From: Oxalobacteraceae bacterium
GTDB taxonomy: Bacteria; Pseudomonadota; Gammaproteobacteria; Burkholderiales; Burkholderiaceae_D
Direction of reading: 5' to 3'
Length of the DNA stretch: 64,000 nt
NCBI GenBank assembly: GCA_025352145.1
Contig: JANXTY010000061.1
Location: 1 to 64,000 of the forward strand
The translations under genes were made by a program, and so were the position numbers. Each line of letters opens with the position of its first letter. Positions within the stretch are counted from its first letter, which is position 1. Below are positions 48,758-59,821 of this stretch, piece by piece. Below the pieces are notes generated by a model that saw nothing but the letters and a program-made list of their open reading frames with translations, made no database searches and was not told where the DNA came from.

Positions 48758-49500
48758 TGATAAGAATTAACCTACTTCCGCATCGGGAAGAAAAGCGCAA
48801 ACAAAATTTAACGGCTTTTTATGTCTTGTTGGGCTTATCTGGTATCGCCGGCTTCGTAGTTGTGCTTATGGTGGGCGGCTATTTGGCGGCGCAGATTTCC
48901 ATTCAAGATCAGCGTAACAAATTCATTCAGGCAGAGAACGCCAAGCTGGATGAAAGAATCAAGGAAATCGCCAGTCTGAGACAAGATATTGATTCTCTTA
49001 AGGCGCGTCAACAAGCAGTAGAAGATTTGCAGAGTGACCGCAATCAGCCGGTTTACCTTCTGGATGAATTAGTTAAGCAAACGCCCGAGGGCGTCTACCT
49101 GAAGTCTATTAAACAAGATGCCCAACTTGTTGTCGTCAATGGTTATGCTCAGTCAAATGAGCGCGTGTCTGAATTGTTGCGCAATTTAAGTAATAACTCC
49201 CCCTGGCTTCAGCGTCCCGATTTGATCGAAATTCATTCCGTTGGTTTGGGGCAAGGAAAGGATGCGAAAAAAGTTTTTGAGTTCACGGTTAATGTGGGGA
49301 TTAAACGTCCCCGAGACAAAGAGAAGGAAAAAGAAAAAGACCCCGTGGTGGTCGGTAACGTTAAAGGTGCCGATGCCGGTACTGTGAGCAAAGTCGCAAG
49401 TGCAAGTGTGGGTGCGGGTGTTGCCACGAGTGCTGCAGCTGCGAGCGCGGTCAGCGGGAGTGGCGCCGCTGCTTCTAGCGCTGCGCCTAAGAAACCTTGA
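48757..49500 (+). CDS. pilN: Type IV pilus assembly protein PilN
   Basis: 247 residues from the ATG in the TGATG overlap. The N-terminal INLLPHREEKRK motif binds PilM, followed by one membrane helix (FYVLLGLSGIAGFVVVLMVG), a coiled coil (about 60-100) and a periplasmic ferredoxin-like domain. The last 50 residues are Ala/Ser/Val/Gly-rich low-complexity sequence, longer than most PilN tails. Confidence 0.93.
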   Translation: MIRINLLPHREEKRKQNLTAFYVLLGLSGIAGFVVVLMVGGYLAAQISIQDQRNKFIQAENAKLDERIKEIASLRQDIDSLKARQQAVEDLQSDRNQPVYLLDELVKQTPEGVYLKSIKQDAQLVVVNGYAQSNERVSELLRNLSNNSPWLQRPDLIEIHSVGLGQGKDAKKVFEFTVNVGIKRPRDKEKEKEKDPVVVGNVKGADAGTVSKVASASVGAGVATSAAAASAVSGSGAAASSAAPKKP

Positions 49501-49515
49501 TATGAGAGACACGTC

Positions 49516-50181
49516 ATGGCAGATATAAAAAATTTAGGCAGTGTGTTTGCCGCTCAGTTTCAAGGGTTGGGTGGGCGCTCTCCTGGCCAGTGGCCCATTG
49601 TTCCTCGTGCTTTGTGCGGCGTCGGTGTGTTCGTTGGCGTATTGATCGCTGGTTATTTTGGTTATTGGGACGGTCAATTTACTGAGCGGGAAAATGGCGC
49701 ACAGGAAGAGAATAAGCTTAAAGAAGCCTACAAACAAAAACTCCAACAATCGGTCAACCTGGAAGCGCTTCGCAAACAAAAAGAGCAAGTCAACACCTAC
49801 GTTGCGACCTTAGAAAAGCAGTTGCCAAGCAAGGCGGAAATGGATGCTTTATTGTCGGACATTAACCAGGCAGGATTAGGGCGTGGCCTCCAATTTGATT
49901 TGTTCAAGCCGGGCCAAGTCGATGTAAAAGACTATTACGCTGAACTGCCAATTGACATCCGGGTGATGGGGCGTTACCACGACATAGGTGCATTTACTAG
50001 CGATATCGCTAATCTGCCACGGATTGTGACGTTAAATAAAATAAATTTGGTTGTTGGCAAAGATGGCGCCCTTACTTTGGACGCCGTTGCCAAGACGTTC
50101 CGCTACCTTGACTTAGAAGAGGTAGCTGCCCAGCGCAAGGCTGCTGCGGATAAAAATAAGGCTAAGGGAGACAAAAAATGA
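49516..50181 (+). CDS. pilO: Type IV pilus assembly protein PilO
   Basis: 221 residues. One membrane span (ALCGVGVFVGVLIAGYFGYW), a coiled coil with QKLQQSVNLEALRKQKEQVN, then the globular periplasmic domain (YYAELPIDIRVMGRYHDIGA). It dimerises with PilN and contacts PilP. Its stop overlaps the pilP start. Confidence 0.94.
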   Translation: MADIKNLGSVFAAQFQGLGGRSPGQWPIVPRALCGVGVFVGVLIAGYFGYWDGQFTERENGAQEENKLKEAYKQKLQQSVNLEALRKQKEQVNTYVATLEKQLPSKAEMDALLSDINQAGLGRGLQFDLFKPGQVDVKDYYAELPIDIRVMGRYHDIGAFTSDIANLPRIVTLNKINLVVGKDGALTLDAVAKTFRYLDLEEVAAQRKAAADKNKAKGDKK

Positions 50182-50720
50182 TGCTCTCTCAAATGATGCG
50201 TTATACGCTACTGATCGTAGTGATATCGGGCATAGCTGGATGCAGTGAAAGTAGCGTACAGGAAATCAAGCAATGGATGGAGGATGCAAAAAAAGACGTC
50301 AAAGTAGCGGTCCCAAAATTGTCTGAGCCCAAAACTTTTATTCCTTATATCTATAGTGGCAAGGATGCGATTGATCCGTATGATCCGAATAAGCTTCTGA
50401 TCGTACTTGCAAGACTCAAAGATAAATCGAGTAGTGCTCTGAAGCCTGATCAGGATCGTCGCAAGGAACCTTTGGAGGCATATCCGCTCGATGCAATGAA
50501 AATGGTGGGGACGCTGGAGAAGCCGGGTTTGCAATACGCACTTTTGCAAATTGATAAGCTAGTGTTCCAGGCGAAAGTAGGAAACTACGTAGGACAGAAT
50601 TTCGGCATGATTACGGGTATTGGTGAGGCCAGTGTCGATATTAAAGAGATCGTTCAGGATGCTTCCGGGGATTGGGTTGAACGTAAAGCCAAGTTAGAGT
50701 TGCAGGAGAGTAAAAAATGA
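50178..50720 (+). CDS. pilP: Type IV pilus lipoprotein PilP
   Basis: 180 residues. Lipobox IAGC after a short signal (YTLLIVVISGIAGC), a flexible region, and the C-terminal beta domain with LEAYPLDAMKMVGTLEKPGL and VGNYVGQNFGMITGI that binds PilQ. It joins the inner PilMNO complex to the secretin. Overlaps pilQ by 4 nt. Confidence 0.94.
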   Translation: MMLSQMMRYTLLIVVISGIAGCSESSVQEIKQWMEDAKKDVKVAVPKLSEPKTFIPYIYSGKDAIDPYDPNKLLIVLARLKDKSSSALKPDQDRRKEPLEAYPLDAMKMVGTLEKPGLQYALLQIDKLVFQAKVGNYVGQNFGMITGIGEASVDIKEIVQDASGDWVERKAKLELQESKK

Positions 50721-52906
50721 TTGCATTAAGAAAACATAACGGGAACCAGGACGCTCGGAAACTTTGGTCTTTGGGGCTGGTACCCCGAATCCTTGTATTC
50801 ATAGGCTTCTCGCTCATTGGAAGTTCTGTAGTCGCCCAAGAGAATGTCATTGAATCGATTAGTGCGAACCAACAAGGTTCAAATGTGATCGTTAAGGTTC
50901 TTCTTAAAAATCCACTTGTCAAACCACCCATTGGGTTTTCCATTAATAGTCCTGCACGGATAGCGCTTGATTTTTCTGCCACTACAAATGGCACTGGAAA
51001 ATCAGGGCAAGAGATAAATCTGGGGGATGTTCGCAACGTAAATGTGGTTCAGGCGGGAGAGCGTTCGCGTTTGGTATTCAATTTATCTCGCCCACTCAAT
51101 TATGCGACTGTGATTGAAGACCGGGCAGTTATTGTCACCATTGATGGTTCGGGTGGTGTTGCCACTGCCGTAAATTCATCTGGACTCCCGGTTGTTCAGC
51201 CAGTTGCTTCTACAAACTCGACTCCACTCGCACTGCGTGATATCGATTTTCGCCGTGGGGTAAATGGAGAGGGGCGTATTGTGATTGATCTGCCCAGCAG
51301 CCAGGTTGGGGTTGATGTGCGTCAACAGGGACAAACCATTGTTGTCGATTTTCTGAAAACAACTTTGCCCGCGGTACTGCGCCGGCGTTTAGACGTAACA
51401 GATTTTGGAACTCCTGTCTCAACGATTACCACCTCGCCGCAGGGTGAAAACGTTCATATGGTGATTGAACCTAAAGGTTTATGGGAACATAGTGCTTACC
51501 AAAGTGACACACAGTTGGTTATTGAGGTGAAGCCGATAAAAGAAGAGCTGAATAAACTCACGCAAGGTACACAAGGCTATCGGGGCGATAAATTATCGCT
51601 CAATTTTCAAAGCGTAGAAGTGAGGGCTTTGTTGCAGGTGATTGCAGATTTCACGGGTTTGAATATTATTACGAGCGACACAGTTAGTGGCAATCTCACC
51701 TTGCGGTTAAAGGATGTTCCTTGGGATCAGGCGCTCGACATTGTGATGCAGGCCAAGGGATTGGATATGCGTAAAAATGGCACGGTGTTGTGGATAGCGC
51801 CGAAGGACGAATTGCTGACGAAAGAGAAGCTGGAATTGGAGCAGAAAGCGCAAATTGCCGAACTAGAGCCGCTTAAAACAGAAATTTTTCAGTTGAACTA
51901 TCAAAAAGCAGAGGCATTCAAGTTGGTATTTGGTCTTGATGGGGGAGACACGAAAAATCGCATGTTATCGAAACGAGGCAGTGCCACCATAGACCCGCGC
52001 ACGAACAAACTGATCGTAACTGATTTGGCATCAAAGCTTGAAGAGGTGCGCAAGCTAATACAGGTGACCGACATTGCAACGAAACAAGTTTTGATCGAGG
52101 CGCGAATAGTAGAGGCAGACGATACTTTCGGCAAGACATTGGGTGCCAAGTTAGGATTTACAGATCTACGTGGTATTAGGGGGGGCGATGTCGGTTATCA
52201 AGTATCAGGAAATGAGCGCGTTGCTTTTACTGGAAATTATCTGGGTGTCGGCGAGCAAACTGGGCAGACAAAAGTGGGTGAGGCTAGCTACGTCCCCAAT
52301 GCTCAGTTCGTTAGTTTGCCTGCATCGAATATTACCGGCGCGTTGGGGAGTCCGGGTGCGATTGCCGTTAGCCTTTTTTCTGCGGCTGCTAACCGGTTCT
52401 TAAATCTGGAATTATCAGCTCTGGAAGCTGATGGCAAAGGAAAAATCATTTCTAGCCCGCGTGTCGTAACTGCGGATCAACAGGCGGCACTGATTGAGGC
52501 CGGTGAAGAGATTCCATATTTGAAACAAACGAGCAGTGGGGCAAATAGTGTTGAATTTAAAAAAGCGAATTTGTCGATGAATGTGACGCCACAAATTACG
52601 CCGGATGGGAATGTGATTTTATTGGTTGATGTCAATAAAGACAGCCGGGGAACAATAACGCCTTATGGTTTTGCGATTAATACGAAGCACGTGAAAACAA
52701 ATGTTCAAGTGGAAAATGGAGGAACCGTCGTGCTTGGTGGCATTTACTTGCAATCGGAAAATGATGCTGAAACCAGAATTCCATTCCTGGGCAATTTGCC
52801 TTTCGTAGGTAATCTTTTCAAGACTAGTAGTCGCGGCAAAGTACGATCAGAGTTATTGATCTTTATCACGCCGAAAATTATGACCGATCGTCTGTCAATA
52901 CATTAA
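50717..52906 (+). CDS. pilQ: Type IV pilus secretin PilQ
   Basis: 729 residues. Signal sequence, two AMIN domains (about 45-150 and 170-270) that bind peptidoglycan, an N0/STN domain with LSLNFQSVEVRALLQVIADF, an N1 domain, and the C-terminal secretin domain with VLIEARIVEADDTFGKTLGA, the gate region and VLGGIYLQSENDAETRIPFL. It forms the outer membrane pore for pili. Last gene of pilMNOPQ, 40 nt before the Ig-like gene. Confidence 0.95.
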   Translation: MIALRKHNGNQDARKLWSLGLVPRILVFIGFSLIGSSVVAQENVIESISANQQGSNVIVKVLLKNPLVKPPIGFSINSPARIALDFSATTNGTGKSGQEINLGDVRNVNVVQAGERSRLVFNLSRPLNYATVIEDRAVIVTIDGSGGVATAVNSSGLPVVQPVASTNSTPLALRDIDFRRGVNGEGRIVIDLPSSQVGVDVRQQGQTIVVDFLKTTLPAVLRRRLDVTDFGTPVSTITTSPQGENVHMVIEPKGLWEHSAYQSDTQLVIEVKPIKEELNKLTQGTQGYRGDKLSLNFQSVEVRALLQVIADFTGLNIITSDTVSGNLTLRLKDVPWDQALDIVMQAKGLDMRKNGTVLWIAPKDELLTKEKLELEQKAQIAELEPLKTEIFQLNYQKAEAFKLVFGLDGGDTKNRMLSKRGSATIDPRTNKLIVTDLASKLEEVRKLIQVTDIATKQVLIEARIVEADDTFGKTLGAKLGFTDLRGIRGGDVGYQVSGNERVAFTGNYLGVGEQTGQTKVGEASYVPNAQFVSLPASNITGALGSPGAIAVSLFSAAANRFLNLELSALEADGKGKIISSPRVVTADQQAALIEAGEEIPYLKQTSSGANSVEFKKANLSMNVTPQITPDGNVILLVDVNKDSRGTITPYGFAINTKHVKTNVQVENGGTVVLGGIYLQSENDAETRIPFLGNLPFVGNLFKTSSRGKVRSELLIFITPKIMTDRLSIH

Positions 52907-52946
52907 TTATGACCGAATCAGCAGACAATATTGTTAGGGTAAATAT

Positions 52947-54932
52947 ATGAACTCAAGTTTCACAATCAATATATCAAGAAACATCGCGCGCTTCGCGCTC
53001 AGCGGACTATTGTTCTCCTCGCTTTTCGCGTGCGGTGGTGGTGGTGGTTCGGCTGGAACCAATCCATTGGCTCCCACCACGACACTCCCTGTGGGATCGG
53101 TTTCTTTAATCTTCAGTAGCTCCGAGTTGAAATCTTCAGGGGCTACTGGCAGTGAGGTTACAGTGACAGCTCTTGTTAAGAGTGAAACTAACAATGCTCT
53201 GCCAGGAATTCCCGTCACCATCTCTACCAATTCGGGTGTGATCGCACCTACGGGCTTAGTATCTGATACAAATGGACAAGCAAAAGCTAGCCTATCTATC
53301 TCAGGAGACCATGCCAACCGCACGATTATGGTTACGGCTCAAGCAGGAACTAAAACTTACGTCAGCAGCGTTAGTGTTGTGGGAACGACTGTGGATATGG
53401 TTGGGCCTGCTTCCATACCCTTGGGAGGTACTGGTGACATTACCATCACGGTAAAAGACTCAGCAAGTGTTGTAGTTGCAAACGTGCCCATCAGTTTTAC
53501 TTCAAAATTAGGTAATTCTTTCGTTGTAAAGACTTCCGGTGGAGGTACCTCGACAGCACCCCTGACTAATGCACAAGGCCAAGTTGTTCTGACCATGGCG
53601 GGTGCCAATTCGGGTGCGGATGTCATTACGGTTTCATCGCAAAATAGCACCGTGGTAAATAATGTTGTAATCAATGCCGCACTCCTTACGGTTGGTGTGG
53701 TGGATCCAGCGACTAACATCGCAATTTCGCAAACAAGTACAAGCTCTTGCCAGAAAATCGTTGCGCGATATTTAATAAGTGGCGCACCCCCAGCGGCATT
53801 GCCCGCTATTACTGGCAATATTAGTGCGTCTCGTGGGCAGTTATACTCGGATGCCGCATGTGCCGTCTCTCTTGGGAGTGCCCCTTTGCCAGTCAATGGA
53901 GGTAATTTGCCGGATACTTATTTGAAGTCGAATACGGCGGGTGTTGCTACTATCACGGCTTCTATAACCGGCGGACCAACAGCGCAAACAAATATAGAGT
54001 TTGTTGCCGCACTAACGAGCAGCGCGACCATTAGCTTGCAAGCGGAGCCTGCTGTAATTGGGACGAATATTGGTTCCAGCACGACTGAAAATACTACACT
54101 CACGGCGATTGTGCGTGACGGAACTGCGAACAATAATTTTGTAAAAGGCGCTGTAGTGGTGTTTTCTGTTGTAAGTGATAAGAGTGGAGGATCGCTTTCG
54201 AATCCGTCGGTCAAGACAACGGCCAGTAATGGCACTGCAAGCGTTCAGTTTTTCTCAGGAGCTGCGGATACGCCAACAGATGGCGTGGTAATTTCGGCCA
54301 AAATTCAAGGCCAAAGTACGAGTACGACGGCAAGTCTTACTGTTTCGAGAAAATCCCTCTTCGTCACCGCCGGTACAGGTAACCAGATTTTGACTCCTAG
54401 TGATACTACGTATCAAATGAATTTCACTGCCTTTGTGACGGATGCATCGGGTAATCCGGTTCCCAATGCTACGGTGACGACATCAGCTATTCCCACCCAG
54501 TATCGCAAGGGCATGTGGGTGGCTAATACTTCTCTTGCTGCAGGCGCTGCTGTGTGGATTCAAGCGGTTACGGGTACTTGTGCTAATGAAGATGGAATAG
54601 TACCTGGTACGCTTCCAAATGGTATTTTAGATCCAGGAGAGGATTTTAATAATAATGGCATACTTGATCCACGTATCCCGTTGTCGGTCACATCCAGCGT
54701 GGTTACCGATGCGTTTGGTACGGCGGTGTTCTCGGTAAGGTATCCGCGGGATAGAGCCTATTGGACCGAAATTAAATTAACGTTCCGTGCCAGCGTATCG
54801 GGAACCGAGTCGACTTATATAACCCAGCCATTCTGGGCGCCTGGACTAGCGGCAGATTACGGAAGTTTAGCGAATACTCCGCCAGGATATATAAGCCCGT
54901 ACGGTGTTAATTCTTGCAATTTAGCAAATTAA
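52947..54932 (+). CDS. Large Ig-like (Big-1 type) repeat lipoprotein
   Basis: 661 residues. Signal with lipobox-like LFAC followed by five glycines ([16 protein letters not shown]), so probably a lipoprotein. The rest is Thr/Ser/Val/Ala-rich beta sequence in several Ig-like modules: examples are [20 protein letters not shown] and [14 protein letters not shown], the bacterial Ig-like domain 1 pattern. Near the end D566-F-N-N-N-G-I-L-D574 looks like a calcium loop, preceded by another NGILDPGED. Lack of hydrophobic or LPxTG ends argues for lipid anchoring. An adhesin or pilus-associated surface role is inferred from the site between pilQ and aroKB. Its last 19 nt overlap the aroKB start. Confidence 0.8.
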   Translation: MNSSFTINISRNIARFALSGLLFSSLFACGGGGGSAGTNPLAPTTTLPVGSVSLIFSSSELKSSGATGSEVTVTALVKSETNNALPGIPVTISTNSGVIAPTGLVSDTNGQAKASLSISGDHANRTIMVTAQAGTKTYVSSVSVVGTTVDMVGPASIPLGGTGDITITVKDSASVVVANVPISFTSKLGNSFVVKTSGGGTSTAPLTNAQGQVVLTMAGANSGADVITVSSQNSTVVNNVVINAALLTVGVVDPATNIAISQTSTSSCQKIVARYLISGAPPAALPAITGNISASRGQLYSDAACAVSLGSAPLPVNGGNLPDTYLKSNTAGVATITASITGGPTAQTNIEFVAALTSSATISLQAEPAVIGTNIGSSTTENTTLTAIVRDGTANNNFVKGAVVVFSVVSDKSGGSLSNPSVKTTASNGTASVQFFSGAADTPTDGVVISAKIQGQSTSTTASLTVSRKSLFVTAGTGNQILTPSDTTYQMNFTAFVTDASGNPVPNATVTTSAIPTQYRKGMWVANTSLAAGAAVWIQAVTGTCANEDGIVPGTLPNGILDPGEDFNNNGILDPRIPLSVTSSVVTDAFGTAVFSVRYPRDRAYWTEIKLTFRASVSGTESTYITQPFWAPGLAADYGSLANTPPGYISPYGVNSCNLAN

Positions 54933-56617
54933 GCCAAAACGTTTTTTTGGTTGGTCCCATGGGTGCGGGCAAGACGACAGTTGGCCGCGCCCTGGCAAAA
55001 AAACTAGGTAGGCGATTTATCGATTCGGATCATGAGATTGAAGCACGTACCGGCGCTTCAATCCCTTGCATCTTCGAAGTTGAAGGTGAGGCCAGCTTTC
55101 GCCGCCGCGAAGCTGAAGTGATTCGTGACCTTACGGCACAGCGGGGCATTGTGCTTGCGACTGGAGGCGGTGCTGTGCTCGACGCCGCTAATCGAGAATA
55201 TTTAAAGGCGCGTGGAACGGTCATCTTCCTTCGTGCTAGCGTGCAGAGTATTTTGCATCGCACTTGTCACGATAAAAATCGCCCACTCTTGCAAATAGCG
55301 GATCCCCGCAAACGTATCGAAGAATTGGTGCAACAACGCGAGCCCTTTTATCGTGAGGTAGCAGACATCATCATCGATACTGGCCGTCCGAATGTGCACT
55401 TCATGGTGCAAACTATACTTGCGCAACTCGATATGGGCGCATGCGATCAAACTGAGTTTCCCATAAAGCATATGCAACAAAATAAACCATTTCCTCCTCC
55501 TTCTCCAGTTGCGTGCCTGTCGCCACAAGGGGATGGCACTATCCAACTCAATGTAGATCTAGGTGCGCGGGCTTATCCCATTACGATTGGTAGAGATTTG
55601 CTTTCTAATGCTACGTATATGGGGCAATTTGTGGGTGGTAAGCGAGCAGCTATTGTCACTAATACGACAGTTGCCGCGCTCTATCTGGGCAAAGTAAGGG
55701 GAGCATTAGAAGCGGCCGGTAAGCAGGTAACTGCTATTGTTTTACCAGATGGTGAAGAGGAGAAAAACTGGGCTAGCCTGATGCAAATTTTTGACATTCT
55801 CTTGGCCGAAAAATGTGATAGAACTACGACGCTCATTGCTTTGGGTGGGGGTGTTATTGGTGATTTGGCAGGATTCGCCGCCGCAAGTTACATGCGTGGC
55901 GTGCCATTTATTCAGGTGCCGACAACTTTGCTGGCGCAGGTGGATTCATCAGTGGGTGGTAAGACCGGTATTAATCATGCTTTAGGTAAGAACATGATCG
56001 GCGCATTCTATCAACCCAAGGCGGTGATTGCCGATACGTCCACGTTAAATACGCTACCGCTAAGGGAACTTTCGGCAGGATTGGCCGAAGTGATCAAGCA
56101 TGGTGCCATTATTGACGCATTATTTTTTGATTGGATTGAAGAAAATATTGAGAAGCTGATAGCAAAAGATCCAGATGCACTGTCGTATGCCATTCAGCGC
56201 TCTTGTGAAGTCAAGGCCGATGTAGTACGCCAAGATGAGAGGGAAGGTGGCTTGCGTGCGATCCTTAATTTTGGACATACGTTCGGTCATGCGATTGAAG
56301 CCGGGTTGGGTTATGGAAAGTGGTTGCATGGCGAAGCTGTAGGATGCGGCATGGTCATGGCCGCGGATTTGTCATGGCGGTTGAGTTGGATTGATGTCGA
56401 TACAAAGAACCGCATTATCGCTTTGGTTAAAGCGGCAGGTTTGCCTACAGTCGCGCCAGACTTGGGAGTAGAGCGTTGGCTCGAATTGATGCAGGTTGAT
56501 AAAAAAAATGAGGGTGGTCAGATTAAATTCATTTTATTGAAGCCCTTGGGTGTTCCTCTCATTACGACCGTTTCGCATGAAATGTTATTGGCAACCCTTA
56601 GTACTTGTATTCGATAA
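54914..56617 (+). CDS. aroKB: Fused shikimate kinase / 3-dehydroquinate synthase
   Basis: 567 residues in one uninterrupted frame. Residues 1-173 are shikimate kinase: Walker [10 protein letters not shown] (14-22), D37/D39 and RRR near 63-65, ATGGGAVLD (82-90) and the lid arginine in RPLLQ. A linker of about 35 residues ([17 protein letters not shown]) leads to 3-dehydroquinate synthase (208-567) with [25 protein letters not shown] and [10 protein letters not shown] zinc ligands. The two enzymes act in the same pathway but not in consecutive steps. Start is TTG at 54914, inside the end of the preceding gene. An internal ATG near residue 187 has no ribosome binding site. aroK and aroB are usually separate in this group. 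Confidence 0.9.
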   Translation: MQFSKLSQNVFLVGPMGAGKTTVGRALAKKLGRRFIDSDHEIEARTGASIPCIFEVEGEASFRRREAEVIRDLTAQRGIVLATGGGAVLDAANREYLKARGTVIFLRASVQSILHRTCHDKNRPLLQIADPRKRIEELVQQREPFYREVADIIIDTGRPNVHFMVQTILAQLDMGACDQTEFPIKHMQQNKPFPPPSPVACLSPQGDGTIQLNVDLGARAYPITIGRDLLSNATYMGQFVGGKRAAIVTNTTVAALYLGKVRGALEAAGKQVTAIVLPDGEEEKNWASLMQIFDILLAEKCDRTTTLIALGGGVIGDLAGFAAASYMRGVPFIQVPTTLLAQVDSSVGGKTGINHALGKNMIGAFYQPKAVIADTSTLNTLPLRELSAGLAEVIKHGAIIDALFFDWIEENIEKLIAKDPDALSYAIQRSCEVKADVVRQDEREGGLRAILNFGHTFGHAIEAGLGYGKWLHGEAVGCGMVMAADLSWRLSWIDVDTKNRIIALVKAAGLPTVAPDLGVERWLELMQVDKKNEGGQIKFILLKPLGVPLITTVSHEMLLATLSTCIR

Positions 56618-56618
56618 C

Positions 56619-57755
56619 ATGTATCAAGAGTCGCATCTTGCACCCTATGCCGCTCACTCAGCATCTTCAGTAGGTCGGCGATTCGTTGAAACTCCTTCCG
56701 CATCCCGTACCGAATTTCAACGCGATCGTGATCGCATTATTCATTCCACTGCATTTCGGCGGCTCGAATACAAGACTCAGGTTTTTGTCAATCACGAAGG
56801 CGATCTGTTTCGCACGCGTTTAACTCACAGCCTTGAGGTGGCGCAAATTGCTCGTTCGATTGCGCGTAATTTACGCTTGAATGAAGATTTGGTAGAGGCT
56901 ATCTCGTTAGCCCATGATCTGGGACATACCCCATTCGGCCATGCGGGACAAGATGCGCTTAATCATTGCATGAAACAGTATGGTGGGTTTGAACATAACC
57001 TGCAGAGCTTGCGAGTGGTCGATGCGCTTGAAGAGCGTTACGGTGCGTTCGATGGTTTGAATCTGATGTTCGAAACCCGGGAGGGAATTTTAAAGCATTG
57101 CTCGCTGAAAAATGCGCAACAATTAGGCGAAATTGGGCATCGCTTTATTCAAAAAAAACAACCCACCTTGGAAGCACAGTTGGCTAATCTAGCTGACGAA
57201 ATTGCCTATAACAACCATGATATCGATGATGGTTTACGCTCAGGATTGCTTACTGAGGCACAGTTGGCTGAGGTCGATTTTTATGCGCGTCATCGGCGTG
57301 AGGTTGTCCTCGCCTATCCCGATATCAATGGCCGTCGTGCGATTCATGAAACCGTGCGCCGGATGATTAATGCCTTGATTGTTGATCTGATTCAAACATC
57401 ACAAGAATGTATTGCACAAGCGCAGCCATCAAGCTCTGATGATGTGCGCAATGCAAACGCACTCATCGTTTTTTCTGAGCCTATGTACGCTGAGGCGGCA
57501 TTGTTGAAGCGGTTTTTGAGAGAGAATTTATATCGGCATTATCAGGTCAGTCGCATGACTAGCAAGGCGCGACGTATTATTACTGAATTGTTTGAGGCAT
57601 TCATGGCGGAGCCTATATTGCTACCGCCGGACTACCAAGTAGAGAACAGCGGTGTTGGTAAGCAAGCGCGCCAGGTGGCGGATTATATTGCAGGGATGAC
57701 GGATCGCTATGCCATGCGGGAGCATCGACGTTTATTTTCTGTGGGAGAAATCTGA
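56619..57755 (+). CDS. dgt: Deoxyguanosinetriphosphate triphosphohydrolase-like protein
   Basis: 378 residues from the ATG at 56619, one base after the aroKB stop; upstream in-frame codons are inside aroKB. HD-domain family: [15 protein letters not shown] supplies the first metal histidine and [14 protein letters not shown] the HD pair. It hydrolyses dNTPs, probably dGTP, to the nucleoside and triphosphate; physiological substrate is not certain for this subfamily. A bidirectional terminator follows. Confidence 0.93.
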   Translation: MYQESHLAPYAAHSASSVGRRFVETPSASRTEFQRDRDRIIHSTAFRRLEYKTQVFVNHEGDLFRTRLTHSLEVAQIARSIARNLRLNEDLVEAISLAHDLGHTPFGHAGQDALNHCMKQYGGFEHNLQSLRVVDALEERYGAFDGLNLMFETREGILKHCSLKNAQQLGEIGHRFIQKKQPTLEAQLANLADEIAYNNHDIDDGLRSGLLTEAQLAEVDFYARHRREVVLAYPDINGRRAIHETVRRMINALIVDLIQTSQECIAQAQPSSSDDVRNANALIVFSEPMYAEAALLKRFLRENLYRHYQVSRMTSKARRIITELFEAFMAEPILLPPDYQVENSGVGKQARQVADYIAGMTDRYAMREHRRLFSVGEI

Positions 57756-57793
57756 GGATGGGTGTTTCTGGTAGGGGAAGCTTTGTGTTTCGG

Positions 57794-57833
57794 AAAAAAA
57801 TAAAGGGCGCATTTATTGCGCCCTTTATTTTTT
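57794..57833. terminator. Bidirectional terminator between dgt and hpf
   Basis: AAAAAAATAAAGGGCGCA (57794-57811) pairs with TTGCGCCCTTTATTTTTT (57816-57833) with a 5-nt loop. The A-tract before and T-tract after the GC stem let it end dgt on the + strand and hpf on the minus strand. Confidence 0.88.
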
Positions 57834-57862
57834 GTACCATGCAGGGTTGCACGGATGATATT

Positions 57863-58216
57863 CTAGGCAACGGCCTCGACAGAAGGCTCAGCGATATATT
57901 TGATCGCATCATGGCTGTGATTCTGGACCTTATTTTTATGCTTGACTACCTGACGATCAAGCTTGTCAATCAGTGTGTCGATGGCAGCGTATAAATCTTG
58001 GGCCAGGCTTTCTGCGTACAACGTTTTTCCGCTAACACGAAGGTTGATTTCGGCCTTTTGTCTGCTTTCCCTTTCACGGGCATTGTCAACGGTAAGGATA
58101 ACAGCGATTTCAATGACTTGATCGAAGTGGCGGCTAATGCGTTCCAGCTTGTTATGCACGTATTCACGAATGGCGGGGGTTACGTCAAGATGATGTCCAC
58201 TGATGGTGAGATTCAT
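57863..58216 (-). CDS. hpf: Ribosome hibernation promoting factor
   Basis: 117 residues, the short HPF form ([20 protein letters not shown]). Beta-alpha fold with [20 protein letters not shown]. It binds inactive ribosomes and helps form 100S dimers. It follows rpoN by 82 nt and is the last gene of the minus-strand lpt-rpoN unit. ptsN, the usual next gene, is not here. Confidence 0.95.
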   Translation of the reverse strand: MNLTISGHHLDVTPAIREYVHNKLERISRHFDQVIEIAVILTVDNARERESRQKAEINLRVSGKTLYAESLAQDLYAAIDTLIDKLDRQVVKHKNKVQNHSHDAIKYIAEPSVEAVA

Positions 58217-58298
58217 ACAGCGCTCCTAGAATGATGGTGCTAAGTAATTTCACATTCTCTGCTAACGCAGCTCATGTGAAAGTGATAGCAACCAAAAA

Positions 58299-59792
58299 TT
58301 ACAATGATTTGCGTAGACTGACTGGTGGGATCTTCAGGGATTCACGATATTTAGCGACCGTGCGGCGGGCTATCACCATCCCCTGTTCTCCCAGCATATC
58401 TGTTATTTTGCTATCAGAAAGTGGGATTTTTGTGTCTTCTGCTCCTATCAATTGTTGGATAAGTGCCCGTATCGCCGTCGATGATGCTTCGCCCCCTGCT
58501 TCGGTGGCGACATGGCTGCCAAAAAAATATTTCAACTCAAACATGCCATGCGGGGTCAGCATGTATTTTTGAGTGGTCACACGAGAAATAGTACTTTCGT
58601 GTAAACCTAGTGTATCAGCAATCTCACGTAAAACAAGGGGTCGCATGGCGACCGCACCATGGGAGAAAAAATTTCGTTGACGCAATACTATCGCTTGCGC
58701 AACCCGTAAAATCGTGTCGAATCGCTGACGCATATTTTTAATCAGCCATTTTGCTTCCTGGAGCTGAGAAATGAGTGACCCCTCACCTTTACTTTGTTTG
58801 AGAATGTTAGCGTACATAGCGTTGACCCGAAGGCGTGGCATGACATTGTGATTGAGGGTGACTTCCCAGCCGTCCTTAGTGCCTTTGACAATCACGTCGG
58901 GCACCACGTAATCGGATGTGCTGGAACCAAATATCGCTCCTGGATGGGGATTACACTGGCGAATGATCAACTGTGCTTCACGCAAATCCTCCTCGTCGCA
59001 ATCAAGTGCCTTTTTTAGTCTGCTGAAATCGCGTTGCGCGAACAGAGCGAGGTGATTTTCTACAATCGCCAATGCCATACGACGAGTCACCTGAGCGATC
59101 TTCGGCATTCGTTTAATTTGTAGCGAGAGGCATTCGGCTGCTGTTCTTGCACCGACCCCGGCGGGGTCGAAACTTTGCACCAGTTTAAGTGCTATAGATA
59201 ATTCTTCTAGGTCGATTTGGAGTTCGGTGGGAAGGCGGGAATGAATTTCTTCTAATGGTTCTTCCAGGTAGCCGTGATCGTCCAACGCTTCTATGATCAG
59301 TTCAACCAACGCCCGATCTCGAATTTCCCATACCGTTACCTGCATTTGTTCCATCAAATGTTGACGTAGGGAACAATGGCTCGCTTCCAGCTGTGGGCGA
59401 GAGTCGTCGTCGTCCGGCGTCTTCGTTGTCCGCGCAATATCGTCAAAACTCCAATCTGCCTCGGAGCTAGAGGTGACCTCCGACCCAGCTAAGTTATCTG
59501 AATTTTCGAATGATGCATCGGTGTCCGCCGTCGATGAACTACTCGCCTCAGTAGGAGTACCGGCCCCTTCACTTGCGGCTGTTCCAGTAGAGCAAAGTAC
59601 ACCGTCAGCTAGAAGCCGTATCGAGTGATCAAGCGGATCGTCAAGGCGTTCCAGGAGGGGATTTTCGGTGAGAATTTGTTCCAATTCCTGATGCAATTCT
59701 AAGGTGGATAACTGCAATAGGCGTATAGATTGCTGCAGCTGCGGAGTCAGCGCAAGATGTTGCGAGGTACGAAGTTGGAGCGATTGCTTCAT
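58299..59792 (-). CDS. rpoN: RNA polymerase sigma-54 factor
   Basis: 497 residues. Region I is the Gln/Leu-rich [20 protein letters not shown] that binds activators. An acidic linker follows, then the core-binding domain ([18 protein letters not shown]), the HTH ([19 protein letters not shown]) and the RpoN box [10 protein letters not shown] near the end. It directs transcription of nitrogen, motility and pilus genes in related species. lptB lies 29 nt upstream, the canonical order. Confidence 0.96.
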   Translation of the reverse strand: MKQSLQLRTSQHLALTPQLQQSIRLLQLSTLELHQELEQILTENPLLERLDDPLDHSIRLLADGVLCSTGTAASEGAGTPTEASSSSTADTDASFENSDNLAGSEVTSSSEADWSFDDIARTTKTPDDDDSRPQLEASHCSLRQHLMEQMQVTVWEIRDRALVELIIEALDDHGYLEEPLEEIHSRLPTELQIDLEELSIALKLVQSFDPAGVGARTAAECLSLQIKRMPKIAQVTRRMALAIVENHLALFAQRDFSRLKKALDCDEEDLREAQLIIRQCNPHPGAIFGSSTSDYVVPDVIVKGTKDGWEVTLNHNVMPRLRVNAMYANILKQSKGEGSLISQLQEAKWLIKNMRQRFDTILRVAQAIVLRQRNFFSHGAVAMRPLVLREIADTLGLHESTISRVTTQKYMLTPHGMFELKYFFGSHVATEAGGEASSTAIRALIQQLIGAEDTKIPLSDSKITDMLGEQGMVIARRTVAKYRESLKIPPVSLRKSL

Positions 59793-59821
59793 GGCAGTTG
59801 GATTAATGGGGTAAACATCGG

